Shown: positions 1-8,881, numbered from the stretch's first letter. The stretch: DNA of 61,038 nt from SURF-21 sp964462595 (GCA_964462595.1 CAYWXM010000066.1:1-61038), one strand, 5' to 3'. Program-made: numbers and translations. Notes: generated by a model from the sequence alone, not told the origin.

Positions 1-115
1 CCATGGGTAAAGGACGTACTCAGGCACCTCGCAGGCTTGGCGGTATCGGCATGATTGCTTTCACCGGGATGAGGGTGCCTACTTTTTGTTGACAGCTACG
101 TTCCACGCAGGGTTG

Positions 116-144
116 TTGCTACCACAAGGGCATTTACCTATAAT
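116..144 (+). promoter_or_regulatory. Putative sigma-70-type promoter for rplY-pth
   Basis: A perfect -10 box TATAAT lies at 139-144, with TTGCTA (4 of 6 matches) at 116-121 and a 17-bp spacer. Predicted transcription start is near 151, about 48 bases before the rplY start. A separate TTGACA at 89-94 has no -10 at usable distance. Seen in the sequence; activity is inferred. Nothing coding is apparent in bases 1-198. Confidence 0.55.
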
Positions 145-198
145 TATCTAGTTGGACCCACCCCGGAGCGGGTGAGAAAGAAAAAGAGGTGGCGAGTG

Positions 199-861
199 AT
201 GCAAGCGGAACTGGTTGCCGCCCCCCGCGAGGAAACGGGGAAAGAGGCGGCCAAGAAGATGAGGCACGCCGGACGGATACCGGCCGTCCTGTACGGGCAT
301 GGTTTCGAGACCGTCCTCCTGTCGCTTGACGAGAGGTCGCTTAAATCCCTGCTCAGGAAGGAGAAAGGCCTTTACGGCCTGCTCAAGCTCAAGCTGGAGG
401 ACAGCAAGGAAACGGCTCATACGGTGGTGGTCAAGGAGATGCAGCGCGACCCCGTCAAGGACAACATCCTGCACGTCGATTTCCAGAAGATACGCGGTGA
501 CGAGGAACTGCACGCCGAGGTCGCCCTGCAGTTCACGGGCGAGCCCGCCGGCGTAATGGCGGGGGGCATCCTGCAGCACTACCTCTACGGGGTGACGGTA
601 GCGTGCCTGCCTAAAGACCTGCCGGAGTTAATCGAGGTGGACATCTCCGGGCTCGAACTCAAGGAGAACCTCAGGATCAGCGACCTGCCCGAGATCGAGG
701 GAGTGAGGTTCTTGAACAACCCGGAGGAGATAGTAACGGCGGTCTTGCCGAAGCGCGTCAAGGAAGAGGTCACGGCCGAGGAGGAGCTGTTCGAGGCCGG
801 CGCGCTCGAGGAAGGCGAGCCCGAAGAAGGCGCAGCCGCCCCGGGGGGAGAGCCGGAATAA
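199..861 (+). CDS. rplY: 50S ribosomal protein L25/general stress protein Ctc
   Basis: Binds 5S rRNA in the large ribosomal subunit; the long Ctc form is stress-linked in Gram-positives. The protein is 220 residues: an N-terminal L25 beta-barrel (about 1-95, with the typical REETGK and GRIPAVLYG motifs) and a C-terminal TL5/Ctc domain ending in an acidic tail rich in Glu, Gly and Ala. I chose ATG 199 because the preceding GAGGTG is a ribosome binding site at good distance and homologues start here; an in-frame GTG at 172 would add nine basic residues. It lies 64 bp upstream of pth, the order found in Bacillus (ctc-pth). Family assignment is secure. Confidence 0.95.
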   Translation: MQAELVAAPREETGKEAAKKMRHAGRIPAVLYGHGFETVLLSLDERSLKSLLRKEKGLYGLLKLKLEDSKETAHTVVVKEMQRDPVKDNILHVDFQKIRGDEELHAEVALQFTGEPAGVMAGGILQHYLYGVTVACLPKDLPELIEVDISGLELKENLRISDLPEIEGVRFLNNPEEIVTAVLPKRVKEEVTAEEELFEAGALEEGEPEEGAAAPGGEPE

Positions 862-883
862 GAGGTTATATGCGCTTATCTTT

Positions 884-908
884 ACAGGGGCGGGAAAACC
901 GCCCCTGT
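884..908 (+). terminator. Hairpin between rplY and pth (terminator or attenuator)
   Basis: Perfect 10-bp stem ACAGGGGCGG/CCGCCCCTGT with a GAAAA loop. No run of T follows, so it may be an mRNA stabiliser or partial terminator rather than a full intrinsic terminator. It ends 17 bases before the pth start. Confidence 0.5.
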
Positions 909-925
909 ATTCGTGGGGAGGTCAC

Positions 926-1480
926 ATGTTCCTGATCCTGGGCCTGGGAAACCCGGGGGAGCATTACCGCAGGACCCGGCATAATGCGGGCTTCTGGGCG
1001 GTCGAGGAGATCGCGCGCGAGCACGGCGCCGCCCTCAAGCCGAAAAAAGGGTACGACCTCGCGGAGGTCAAGTTCTACACCGAGGGCGCCTACCTGGCTC
1101 GCCCCTTGACCTTCATGAACCTGAGCGGAAAGGCGGCCCGCAAGCTGCGCCGCAAGCTCAAGATAGAACCTGCCTCCATGCTGGTCATCCACGACGATAT
1201 CGACCTCAAGGCGGGCACCATCCGCATCAGGAAAGGAGGGTCGTCGGGGGGTCACCTGGGGGTGCAATCGCTGATCGAGAGCCTGGGCACCCCGGACTTC
1301 CCCCGCATACGGGTCGGCGTGGGGCGCCCACCGGAGGGGATGGACCCCGCGAAGTTCGTGCTGACCGAGATGAGAGGATCCGAGCTGGATGATTTCCTTT
1401 CCTGGTGCGCGAAGGCCGCCGCGGCCGCCGAGGCAGTGGTCATGGATGGCCTGGAAACGGCCATGAACCTCTACAACTGA
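926..1480 (+). CDS. pth: Peptidyl-tRNA hydrolase
   Basis: Recycles peptidyl-tRNA by cleaving the ester bond between peptide and tRNA. The 184-residue length is typical. Visible motifs: GLGNPG at 6-11 with Asn9, RHNAGF with the catalytic His19, FMNLSG at 63-68, and HDDIDL at 89-94 with the catalytic-dyad Asp. The position equivalent to E. coli Asn114 (normally GGHNG) is Leu111 here (GGHLG), a substitution in the tRNA-binding edge rather than in the hydrolytic dyad. The start is preceded by GGGGAGG. It follows rplY on the same strand, probably one transcript. Identification is secure. Confidence 0.96.
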   Translation: MFLILGLGNPGEHYRRTRHNAGFWAVEEIAREHGAALKPKKGYDLAEVKFYTEGAYLARPLTFMNLSGKAARKLRRKLKIEPASMLVIHDDIDLKAGTIRIRKGGSSGGHLGVQSLIESLGTPDFPRIRVGVGRPPEGMDPAKFVLTEMRGSELDDFLSWCAKAAAAAEAVVMDGLETAMNLYN

Positions 1481-1558
1481 CCTCATCCCGTGCCCGGAGA
1501 CACGCCATTGCGAGCACAACAAAATCCCTGCAGATTACGTCTATGCTGGTGGCGGCAT

Positions 1559-1579
1559 CTCCCGGGCATGTCCCGGGAG
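1559..1579. terminator. 8-bp perfect hairpin downstream of pth
   Basis: CTCCCGGG and CCCGGGAG flank a 5-base loop (CATGT). There is no T-tract on either strand, so termination is only a possibility; it could also be a protein-binding palindrome in front of the lipoprotein pair. Confidence 0.3.
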
Positions 1580-1614
1580 GAATAAAAGCGGCACGGAGAG
1601 AAGAAACGACGGAG

Positions 1615-2193
1615 ATGAAAGCTACCAGGATCATTATCTCGCTGACGGCGCTGCTCCTCGCGGCCGCTCTGGCCTTGCCGGGTTGTGGCAACTCAGAGGC
1701 GAAGCTCAAGGTGGACGAGGCGGTGGGGATCATAGCGTCCTCCCAGCCCCTGCTGGAAGACCTGCTGTCTCTGGACCAGCGCCTGAACGCGCTGGGAACC
1801 CGTTTCTCCGACGTGAACGACACCATAGCCGAGGGTAAATCCCTGGCGGAGATGGCCCTGATGGACGTGGACGAGCTGGAAAGCCGTTATACCCAGGCCG
1901 GCGACATCCTGCGTGAGGTCGAGAGCATGGGGGGCGCCGGCGATTATGCCACGTACGCCCGACTCGCGCTGCTGGCGCTGGACGCCGAGCTGGAAGCCAT
2001 GGAGTTGAACCGCCAACTGCTGACCGCGGCATGGGATATGCTGGACGTGTTACCCCTCGCCAAGAGCCAGGATCAGCTCTCCTATTACTCGGGTGAGATA
2101 GAACGGCTCACCGGCGAGGTCTCCGAGCTGCTGCGGCGGGGGGCGGAGGCGGCAGCGGAGGCCGACGCCTATTACAGGGAGAAGGGCTTGTGA
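1615..2193 (+). CDS. Predicted lipoprotein, helical, unknown function
   Basis: A 192-residue protein with a lipoprotein signal: Lys-Ala-Thr-Arg, a hydrophobic core, and a lipobox ending LPGC (Cys24), so it should be anchored on the outer face of the membrane. The mature part is rich in Leu, Glu and Ala and looks all-helical, with heptad-like spacing. No family is recognised. It overlaps the next gene by 4 bp (GTGA), and that gene encodes a lipoprotein of the same size and style with the same LPGCG lipobox, so the two are probably paralogues that work together. ATG 1615 was chosen because the signal peptide begins there; an in-frame open region extends upstream to 1405 but lacks a signal. Confidence 0.75.
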   Translation: MKATRIIISLTALLLAAALALPGCGNSEAKLKVDEAVGIIASSQPLLEDLLSLDQRLNALGTRFSDVNDTIAEGKSLAEMALMDVDELESRYTQAGDILREVESMGGAGDYATYARLALLALDAELEAMELNRQLLTAAWDMLDVLPLAKSQDQLSYYSGEIERLTGEVSELLRRGAEAAAEADAYYREKGL

Positions 2194-2795
2194 AAGGTTT
2201 TTTTCACCGCACGCGCGACGGAGCGGGCCCAGGCGGAAACTCACTGGTGGCCGCGCTGGTCTTCCTGGCGTTGTTCTTCACCGCGCTGCCGGGCTGCGGC
2301 TCCAATACCCGCGCTTACGCGCAGGACGCCAGGTCCAGCTATATCAGCGCCCGCGCCGTGCTGGTAGGCGTGGAGGAGTTCCCCTCCCGGATGGAGTTGC
2401 TTTTGCGTTCCGCGGACATCACTGCCGTGGAGGAAGATGCCGCCGAGCTCATCGAGGAAGCAGAGGATCTGCTCCCCACCGCCACCTCCGCTTTCCGCGC
2501 CGCGAGTGAAAAGGCCGAGCTGCTGAAAGGAGAGGGCAGCGACAAGTACACCCCTTACGCCGATATGCTCCTGGAGTTGACGGATATGAACCAGCAGGCG
2601 ATCGACGCCTATTCCGAGTTCATGGGCATCTCGAACTCGGTGTTGCAGGGGCTGCCCTATGGCGAGAACCCCGAGTCCCTCATGCCCACCCTGGACTACA
2701 TGGAAGAGGTCGCGACGCGCATAGATGAGATAAGCGCCCGGGCAGGACGGCTGGAAGAGGAGGCCGAGGCACTGTACGTCGAGATCACGGGATAG
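2190..2795 (+). CDS. Predicted lipoprotein, paralogue of upstream gene
   Basis: A 201-residue protein starting with GTG inside the stop of the previous gene (4-bp overlap, translational coupling). It has an N-terminal region of about 15 polar residues, then a hydrophobic segment and lipobox LPGC at Cys36. The mature chain is acidic and helical with several coiled-coil-like stretches. Size, lipobox and composition match the preceding gene, suggesting tandem duplication followed by divergence. Function unknown; a surface-exposed helical bundle is the most that can be said. Confidence 0.75.
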   Translation: MKGFFHRTRDGAGPGGNSLVAALVFLALFFTALPGCGSNTRAYAQDARSSYISARAVLVGVEEFPSRMELLLRSADITAVEEDAAELIEEAEDLLPTATSAFRAASEKAELLKGEGSDKYTPYADMLLELTDMNQQAIDAYSEFMGISNSVLQGLPYGENPESLMPTLDYMEEVATRIDEISARAGRLEEEAEALYVEITG

Positions 2796-3023
2796 AGCCC
2801 CCGCGGCGGCCTTTTCGTTTCCAGCCTGCATCCGCAGGCATGGATTCTATATAATGAAAGATTCCCGTCCCGGAGGGCGGACGGCGCAAGGGCCCCCTCG
2901 GCCGACACGAGGACAGGGCCAGGAGAAGCCGGGGAAAGCAGCCTGGCGCGATCCGAGGTGACGGCCGCATCCCGGGCGGGCAGTGGATGGTTCGCAAATA
3001 CGACAGAAAAGCGGGTGGTAAGG

Positions 3024-3383
3024 ATGCCGTGGGTGGATGAAGAGAGCTGTACCGGTTGCGGCGTGTGCGTCGAGGAGTGTCCGGTGGACACCATCTACAT
3101 GCGCGAGGACATAGCTTTTATCGACATGGACGGCTGTATCAGGTGCGGCGTGTGCCACGATGTATGCCCCGAGGAAGCGGTGCGGCACGACAGCGAGAGG
3201 ATACCGCAGGAAGTGGAGGCGAACATAGCCCAGACGCGGGAATACATGGACGCCTGCGCGGTGCAGCTCGGCGACGAGCGGGAGAAACAGAAATGCCTCG
3301 GAAGGATGATCAAGCACTTCAATAAGGAGAGGATAGTCGCCGAGAAAACCCTGGAGGCGCTCCAGGCGCTCAAGGAGAAGTGA
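3024..3383 (+). CDS. 2x[4Fe-4S] ferredoxin-type protein with helical C-terminal extension
   Basis: A 119-residue protein. Two classical cluster motifs, CTGCGVCVEECP and CIRCGVCHDVCP, fill the first half and should bind two [4Fe-4S] clusters for low-potential electron transfer. The second half is helical and charged, with no cysteine pattern like the first, possibly a partner-binding segment. ATG 3024 starts directly ahead of the first motif; in-frame GTG at 3015 and an upstream start at 2958 are possible but extend into low-complexity sequence. It converges with prs. Such ferredoxins could feed electrons to reductases like the 37-43 kb cluster, but nothing local proves it. Confidence 0.85.
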   Translation: MPWVDEESCTGCGVCVEECPVDTIYMREDIAFIDMDGCIRCGVCHDVCPEEAVRHDSERIPQEVEANIAQTREYMDACAVQLGDEREKQKCLGRMIKHFNKERIVAEKTLEALQALKEK

Positions 3384-3448
3384 GGATACCGCCCTGCCTT
3401 TGGCGTGCGTGAGATACCGGCAGCCGCGCTCCGCGCTTCAGCGCGCTT

Positions 3449-4414
3449 TCACGGCATGTTATCGCCGCCGAAGAGCTCGCTCACCGATTCGTCCTTAAAC
3501 ACGCTGGCGATGGTGTTGGCGAAGATGGAGGCGATGGACAGCACCTCCACTTTCGCGCTCAGCCGCTCCTCGGGGATGGGAAGGGTATTGGTGACCACTA
3601 CCTTCTTCAGGGGGCTGGCGTCAAGCCGTTCCTTCGCCGGCCCCGAGAAAATGCCGTGGGTGGCGCAGGCGTAGACCTCCGCGGCTCCCGCTTTGATCAG
3701 CGCCTCCGAGGACGTGACCAGGGTGCCCGCGGTGTCGATCATGTCGTCCACCAGCACGGCTGTCTTCCCCTCGACCTCGCCGATGACGTGCAGCACCTCC
3801 GCCTGGTTGTGGCCGGGGCGGCGCTTGTGCAGGATGGCCATGGGCACCCCCAGGTGGTCGGTATACTTGTCGGCCATCTTCACCCGGCCGGCATCGGGAG
3901 AGACTATAACCAGTTCCTGGAAATCCTGCCGGGAGATGTAGGACGCCAGCAAGGGAACGGCGGTGAGGTGGTCCATGGGACCGGAGAAGAAACCCTGTAT
4001 CTGGCCCGCATGCAGGTCCATGGTCAGCACGCGGTCGGCCCCCGCCACCGTGAGCAGGTCGGATATGAGGCGGGCGCTGATGGGCTCCCGCGCCCGGGTC
4101 TTCTTGTCCTGGCGCGAATAGCCGTAGTAGGGGATCACAGCGGAGATGCGCTTGGCCGAGGCTCTCTCCAGGGCATCGATCAATAGCAGCAGTTCCATGA
4201 TATTCCTGTTGATGGGCTCGGAGCAGGTCTGCACGACGAAGGCGTCGCAGCCGCGCACGCTGTCCTCGTAGCGGATGTAGATCTCGCCGTTGCTGAACGT
4301 CTCCAGCTCCACCTTGCCCAGGCTTATGCCCAGGTGCCCGGCTATCTGCCGACCCAGCTCGGGATAGGACCTCCCGCTGAAGATCATGAGCTTTTTCCGC
4401 GTTATCTCCTTCAA
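3449..4414 (-). CDS. prs: Ribose-phosphate pyrophosphokinase (PRPP synthetase)
   Basis: Makes PRPP from ribose 5-phosphate and ATP for nucleotide, NAD, His and Trp synthesis. The 321-residue class I enzyme shows the FSNGEI motif, the metal-binding LTMDLHAGQIQGFF segment, the KRRPGHNQ flexible loop, and the PRPP-binding loop VLVDDMIDTAGTL. It starts with TTG, overlapping the glmU stop (TTGA), with a GGAGGAGGG ribosome binding site inside the end of glmU, so it is translationally coupled to glmU. The glmU-prs pair is the same as in Bacillus. Secure. Confidence 0.97.
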   Translation of the reverse strand: MKEITRKKLMIFSGRSYPELGRQIAGHLGISLGKVELETFSNGEIYIRYEDSVRGCDAFVVQTCSEPINRNIMELLLLIDALERASAKRISAVIPYYGYSRQDKKTRAREPISARLISDLLTVAGADRVLTMDLHAGQIQGFFSGPMDHLTAVPLLASYISRQDFQELVIVSPDAGRVKMADKYTDHLGVPMAILHKRRPGHNQAEVLHVIGEVEGKTAVLVDDMIDTAGTLVTSSEALIKAGAAEVYACATHGIFSGPAKERLDASPLKKVVVTNTLPIPEERLSAKVEVLSIASIFANTIASVFKDESVSELFGGDNMP

Positions 4415-5799
4415 GGCAGGCCCTCCTCCTTTTTCCCGCTCTTTTTCCTGTATTCTAATACGTTTTTTTGCTTGCTGCGCTCCACCCCCAGCCCCCCGGG
4501 CGGCACGTCCTTGGTGATGGCGGAGCCGGCCCCGGTCACCGCGCCTCTTCCTATACGCACCGGGGCGATGAACATGGTGTCGGAGCCTATGAACGCCTCG
4601 TCCTCGATCACCGTGCGGTGCTTGTTCACTCCGTCGTAATTGCAGGTGATGCTTCCCGCCCCCACGTTTACGCCCTCCCCGATGTCCGCGTCACCCATGT
4701 AGCTGAGGTGCGGAACCTTGCTCCCCCTGCCCACCACGGTCTTCTTGGTCTCCACGAATGTGCCTGCCTTGCTGCCCGAGCGGAAGACGCTTCCCGGGCG
4801 CAGGCTGGCGTACGGGCCCACGCTGACCCCGTCCTCCAGCTCGCATTCGCGCAGTGTCGACTGCTCCACCGTGACCCCGTCCCCGAGGCGGGAATCGACG
4901 ATGCGCGTGTTGGGCCCAAGTACGCACCCCTCGCCCACCGACGTATCCCCCTCCAGCATGACCAGCGGCCTCAGCACCGTATCCCGCCCGATGGTCACCT
5001 CGCCCCCGATATAGGTGGTGGAGGGATCTTCCATGGTGATCCCTTCCAGCATCCAGTGGCGGTTGATGCGCTGCCGCATAATGGCCTCAGCCTGCGCCAG
5101 GTGCTCGCGGGAGTTCACGCCCATTACCTCCAGGGCATCGGGCGTGACGTAAGCGGATATGGTCTCGCCGGCCTGCGCGAGCGCGGCGATGGCGTCGGTC
5201 AGGAAATACTCGCCCTTGGCGTTGTCCGCTTCCAGCTTCGGGAGCGCTTTTTCCAGCGCCTGCCAGCGGAAGACATATATGGAGGTGTTGACCTCTTTGA
5301 TGCCCTTCTCCTCCGGGCCGGCCTCGCTTTCCTCCACGATCCCCCTTACCTCTCCTCCCGCGTCCCGCAGTATCCTGCCGTATCCCGTGGGGTCATCGGG
5401 GATGGCCGCCAGTATGGTCGCCGCGGCATTTCCATCCCGGTGCAACTCGCAGAGGCGGCGCAGGGTCGCCGGGGTCAGAAGGGGGGAGTCCGCGGTGACC
5501 ACCAGGACCTCCTCGGCGTCTATGTGCGGGGAGGCCGTCATGACCGCGTGGCCGGTTCCTTTCCTCTCCTCCTGCACCACGCATTCGGCTCTGCCCCGCA
5601 CTTCCTCCTCCACCTCGGAGGCTCCCTTGCCCGTCACCACCAGTATGCGGTCCACATACCCCGCATCACTTACCTCTCCCAGGGCATCCAGCACCCACGA
5701 CAGCATGGAACGGCCGCAGATGCGGTGCATCACCTTGGGCCTTTCCGATTTCATGCGGGTACCCTCGCCAGCGGCGAGTACCAGGGCCATGCGGCTCAC
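4411..5799 (-). CDS. glmU: Bifunctional GlcNAc-1-P uridyltransferase / GlcN-1-P acetyltransferase
   Basis: Makes UDP-GlcNAc, the entry sugar nucleotide for peptidoglycan. The 462-residue protein has the N-terminal pyrophosphorylase domain (signature AAGEGTRMKS...PKV at 9-23) and a C-terminal left-handed beta-helix with hexapeptide repeats, the catalytic-His region PHLSYMGDADIG, and the CNYDGVNKH motif of the acetyltransferase site. GTG at 5799 follows AGGAGG by five bases and is preferred over ATG three codons on. It is downstream of tRNA-Gln and spoVG on the same strand and has its own candidate promoter. Confidence 0.97.
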   Translation of the reverse strand: MSRMALVLAAGEGTRMKSERPKVMHRICGRSMLSWVLDALGEVSDAGYVDRILVVTGKGASEVEEEVRGRAECVVQEERKGTGHAVMTASPHIDAEEVLVVTADSPLLTPATLRRLCELHRDGNAAATILAAIPDDPTGYGRILRDAGGEVRGIVEESEAGPEEKGIKEVNTSIYVFRWQALEKALPKLEADNAKGEYFLTDAIAALAQAGETISAYVTPDALEVMGVNSREHLAQAEAIMRQRINRHWMLEGITMEDPSTTYIGGEVTIGRDTVLRPLVMLEGDTSVGEGCVLGPNTRIVDSRLGDGVTVEQSTLRECELEDGVSVGPYASLRPGSVFRSGSKAGTFVETKKTVVGRGSKVPHLSYMGDADIGEGVNVGAGSITCNYDGVNKHRTVIEDEAFIGSDTMFIAPVRIGRGAVTGAGSAITKDVPPGGLGVERSKQKNVLEYRKKSGKKEEGLP

Positions 5800-5828
5800 T
5801 TCAGCCTCCTTCTACTCCCGACGGCATT

Positions 5829-5857
5829 ATTGTATAGGACAGGTAACGACAGTCCAA
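5829..5857 (-). promoter_or_regulatory. Candidate glmU promoter
   Basis: On the minus strand TACAAT (5834-5829, 5 of 6 matches) lies 17 bp downstream of TTGGAC (5857-5852, 3 of 6). Predicted start near 5822, about 20 bases before the GTG start. Weak -35, good -10 and placement. Confidence 0.4.
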
Positions 5858-6030
5858 CTCCGGAATGCCCGCAGCCGGGTTTACTGCCCGCGGGAGGCCA
5901 CCCCCCCGTGAGCTTGCGCAGTAACTGATCGGGTATGAGCGCCTGGCCGCCAGGCGATCGCCGCTGCCTTCCCCCCGCGCGTTGCGGTCGCCGCATGCCG
6001 CTACGGAAGCCGGTATTGTGGCGTTTTACG

Positions 6031-6058
6031 TGAAAAAAGAGAGGGCTCGGAGCCCTCT
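6031..6058 (-). terminator. Rho-independent terminator after tRNA-Gln
   Basis: Read on the minus strand: 8-bp stem AGAGGGCT/AGCCCTCT (6058-6051 and 6047-6040) with a 3-base loop, followed by C and six T residues. It begins 8 bases after the tRNA CCA end, so it ends the spoVG/tRNA transcript. Confidence 0.9.
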
Positions 6059-6065
6059 TGCTGCC

Positions 6066-6139
6066 TGGCTGGGGCGGTAGGATTCGAACCTACGATGGCG
6101 GCTCCAAAGGCCGCTGCCTTACCGCTTGGCCACGCCCCA
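6066..6139 (-). tRNA. tRNA-Gln (anticodon TTG)
   Basis: Cloverleaf on the minus strand: acceptor TGGGGCG pairs with CGCCCCA, the anticodon stem GCGGC/GCCGC encloses the loop CTTTGGA (anticodon TTG), and the T-arm contains GGTTCGAATCC. CCA is encoded at 6068-6066; the discriminator base is G. It lies 22 bp after spoVG and just before its terminator; tRNA-Gln near glmU/spoVG is inserted into an otherwise Bacillus-like gene order. Confidence 0.97.
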
Positions 6140-6161
6140 GAGAAGAAACACGATTTCATCC

Positions 6162-6443
6162 CTATTCCTCTGGGAGCGGTTCGCCCTCGCCTTTCCTGAC
6201 TTTGAAGAACTCGCGCAGGACGGCTTCCTGGATCTTTTCGCGAGTATCGGAGTTCAAGGGATGGGCGATGTCTTTGAAATCCCCATTGGGTAGTTTCCGG
6301 GAGGGCATGGCCACGAAGTAACCTCGGTCACCGTCTACCACTCTCAGGTCGTGGACCACGAAGCAATCGTCGAGGATAATGCTGGCGATGCCTTTTACCA
6401 TGTTCATGTCGATCTCGCGTACGGTAACCCTCGTGATCTCCAA
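6162..6443 (-). CDS. spoVG: SpoVG family RNA/DNA-binding regulator
   Basis: A small 93-residue global regulator, known in Firmicutes as a sporulation/septation factor that binds nucleic acid. The whole length matches: start MEITRVTVR, central GIASIILDDCFVVHDLRVV, and the conserved FVAMPSRKLPNGDFKDIAHP core. The C-terminal extension ends in acidic residues. Its location between ispE and glmU is the Bacillus arrangement. Presence does not prove sporulation: many non-sporulating Actinomycetota and Firmicutes carry it. Confidence 0.96.
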   Translation of the reverse strand: MEITRVTVREIDMNMVKGIASIILDDCFVVHDLRVVDGDRGYFVAMPSRKLPNGDFKDIAHPLNSDTREKIQEAVLREFFKVRKGEGEPLPEE

Positions 6444-6792
6444 GGTTTTTGTCCCCCCTAGATAGTCGTTTGTTCTCTATCAACCGACATTAAACTCAGT
6501 AACCATATTATGCCCCTCACTCTCCGTTTTCAAGGCTAACAGGCTGGTTTGCTAAACAATCTCCTCAACCCTTGTTCGGCATGTCCCGGGCACGGCATGG
6601 GATCCCGGGGGCAGGCCGTTTACCGGGCAAGCAGAACATGCAGGTTAATGGGCGCTAACCTGTCATCTCCGTACCCGGCACCGGGGCCTGGCGTGAATGA
6701 CGAGAGGCGCGACAGGGCCGTCTCGGCCCGTGAGGCCGGTAGCGGGCTGGAGAGAGTTTATGCGCACGGGGCCGGTTTTGAGACCCCCGCCT
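6444..6792. other. Gene-free stretch between ispE and spoVG
   Basis: 349 bp with no convincing gene. The part nearest spoVG is AT-rich and probably holds its promoter, but I see no clear -35/-10 pair. Two CCCGGG palindromes occur around 6585 and 6604. The purR/ridA genes found here in Bacillus are absent. Confidence 0.5.
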
Positions 6793-7680
6793 TCAGCTCA
6801 CCAGGCTTACCCCCGCGCTGCGGAACCTGGTGCGAAAGACCAGGGGGGCGTGCTTTTTCATCTCCCCCTCCAGGGACGCCGCCTCGCCGTCGCTGCCGGC
6901 CAGGACGAAGATGGTGGGTCCGCTGCCGCTTACCAGCGCCCCGTAGGCGCCCGCTCGTGCGGCTTTTTCCAGCAGGGCGGCGGTCTCCGGCATAAGCTCG
7001 CAGGCCGCGCGCTGCAGGGAGTTGTGCAAGAGGGGGGCTATTTCCCCGGCATCTCCCCGGGGAAGCGCCCGGGTGATTTGATGCGGGCCCTGGGCGGGAG
7101 GGTCGCCTTCTCCGCAAAGGTCGAAACGACGGTAGACATCGGCCGTGGACAACCCACCTCCTGGGTTTACCAGCAGCACCGGCAGGGGGGGCGCCTGCAC
7201 CAGCGCGGTTATGCGCTCCCCCCTCCCTTCCCCCAGGGCGGTCCCGCCCACCAGGAAAAAAGGAACGTCCGTGCCCATCGTGGCGGCGTTGCGCAGCAGC
7301 TCCTCTCCGCCCATCGCTTCTCCCGCTATGAAGTTGAGCACCCTCAGAACCGCCGCTGCGTCCGAGCTCCCGCCGCCCAGGCCAGCCGCCTGCGGGATAC
7401 GCTTGGTAAGCGTCATCTTTATCCCCATGCGCAGGCCCGTCGCGGAGGTAAAAAAGTCGGCGGCGCGGTGGCAGAGGTTTCCTTCGCCGGGCGGGGCGTC
7501 GCCTTTTACCTCCAGGAGTATCCCTTCCCCGCCATCGGTCACCTCCACCTCCACCAGGTCGCAGAGGTCCACCGTCTGCAGCACCGTTCGCACGGGGTGA
7601 TATCCGTCGCGGCTCGGTGGACCCGCTTCCAGGTAGAGGTTTATCTTCGCCGGTGCCTCGATGGTCATCCTGCTGCGCAT
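6793..7680 (-). CDS. ispE: 4-diphosphocytidyl-2-C-methyl-D-erythritol kinase
   Basis: Phosphorylates CDP-ME in the non-mevalonate (MEP) isoprenoid pathway. The 295-residue GHMP kinase has the N-terminal APAKINLYL motif, the ATP-binding loop PQAAGLGGGSSDAAAVL, the TDVPFFLVGG segment and the C-terminal SGSGPT motif. ATG 7680 is preceded by GGGAGGG; an internal Met at residue 5 is a less likely start. First gene of the minus-strand ispE-spoVG-tRNA-glmU-prs series, divergent from rsmA. Confidence 0.95.
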   Translation of the reverse strand: MRSRMTIEAPAKINLYLEAGPPSRDGYHPVRTVLQTVDLCDLVEVEVTDGGEGILLEVKGDAPPGEGNLCHRAADFFTSATGLRMGIKMTLTKRIPQAAGLGGGSSDAAAVLRVLNFIAGEAMGGEELLRNAATMGTDVPFFLVGGTALGEGRGERITALVQAPPLPVLLVNPGGGLSTADVYRRFDLCGEGDPPAQGPHQITRALPRGDAGEIAPLLHNSLQRAACELMPETAALLEKAARAGAYGALVSGSGPTIFVLAGSDGEAASLEGEMKKHAPLVFRTRFRSAGVSLVS

Positions 7681-7965
7681 ATGCCCTCCCTGGATGTTGT
7701 CCCGCCGCCTCTCATAATATCACGGGCCGTTACAGGCACGGATTGCCGGGGGAGGAAAAGCGTAATCGGCCGAAAGACATGTATCGAGGCCTCGGGGCCA
7801 CCCGGGGCCCCTTTCTCGTGGCGCCGCATGCTTCACAGCACACGGATCCCGCCGCCCGTGGCCGCGAACGCGGTGCCGCGATAAGTAGCGGCGGGGCTAC
7901 CCCGCGCGTCATAGTAGAATGTAGGAAAAGCGCCGTCACCTCTAAGAGGAAGGTCGGGAAAAGCC

Positions 7966-8808
7966 ATGGGTGAACTGGCCAGACCCAGCGTGGTCGCCGA
8001 GATACTGGAGAGGCACGGGCTGCGCCTCACGCGTGCCCTGGGCCAGCACTTCCTCGTGGACGGCAACGTGCTCGGGCGCCTGCTGGAGGCCGCGGAGCTG
8101 ACGCCCCGGGAAACCGCGCTGGAGATCGGGCCGGGTATCGGCACCCTGACCGAGGAACTCTGCGCCCGCGCGGGCCGCGTGGTGGCGGTGGAGATGGACA
8201 GGCGCCTGCTCGCCGTACTGGAAGAGACCCTCGGCTCCAGGCCCAACCTGGAGGTGGTGGAGGGGGACGCCATGCGCGTCGACCTCCGGGGTCTTTTCTC
8301 CCCCGGGGAAAGGGTGAAGGTGGTGTCCAACCTGCCCTACAACGTCGCCACCCCGCTTATCCTGCGCCTGCTGCGCGAACTTCCCCCGATGAGGAGCATG
8401 GTGGTGACCGTACAGCGCGAGCTGGCCGACCGTTATGCAGCGCGGCCCGGCCATCCCGCCTACGGCGGCGTGTCGGTCAAGATGAGCCTGCTGGGAGAGG
8501 TGCGGCGCCTGGCCTACGTGCCACCGACAGTTTTCCTTCCCCCTCCGCGCGTGGAATCGGCCTTGCTGCGCATTGACAGGAGAGACGCGGCCGCGGCGGA
8601 ACTCGAGATCGACCCCTTCTTCCGCTTCGTCAACGCCTCCTTTTCCTCCCGGAGGAAGATGCTGGTAAACTCCCTCAGCAGCGGCCGCAATCCCTATTGC
8701 GCGCGTTCGTCCGTCGAGGCGGCCCTGAGCTCCGCGGGGTTCCCTCCCGGCACGCGGGCGGAGGAGCTTTCCTGCGAGGAACTTCTGGAGGTCTTCAGAA
8801 AGCTTTGA
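7966..8808 (+). CDS. rsmA: 16S rRNA (adenine1518/1519-N6)-dimethyltransferase
   Basis: Dimethylates two adjacent adenosines near the 3' end of 16S rRNA during late 30S assembly. The 280-residue protein has GQHFLVD near the N terminus, the SAM-binding ALEIGPGIGTLTEEL motif, the catalytic NLPYNV motif, and the C-terminal helical domain with FSSRRKML. Formerly ksgA. It is divergent from ispE; in Bacillus both also lie within a few genes of each other. Secure. Confidence 0.96.
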   Translation: MGELARPSVVAEILERHGLRLTRALGQHFLVDGNVLGRLLEAAELTPRETALEIGPGIGTLTEELCARAGRVVAVEMDRRLLAVLEETLGSRPNLEVVEGDAMRVDLRGLFSPGERVKVVSNLPYNVATPLILRLLRELPPMRSMVVTVQRELADRYAARPGHPAYGGVSVKMSLLGEVRRLAYVPPTVFLPPPRVESALLRIDRRDAAAAELEIDPFFRFVNASFSSRRKMLVNSLSSGRNPYCARSSVEAALSSAGFPPGTRAEELSCEELLEVFRKL

Positions 8809-8881
8809 CCGGTCACGAGCGGGTGGCCCGGGCCTTCAGGGTAGCGAAGGGCTGCGCGCCGGCGTATGCCGCACACATACA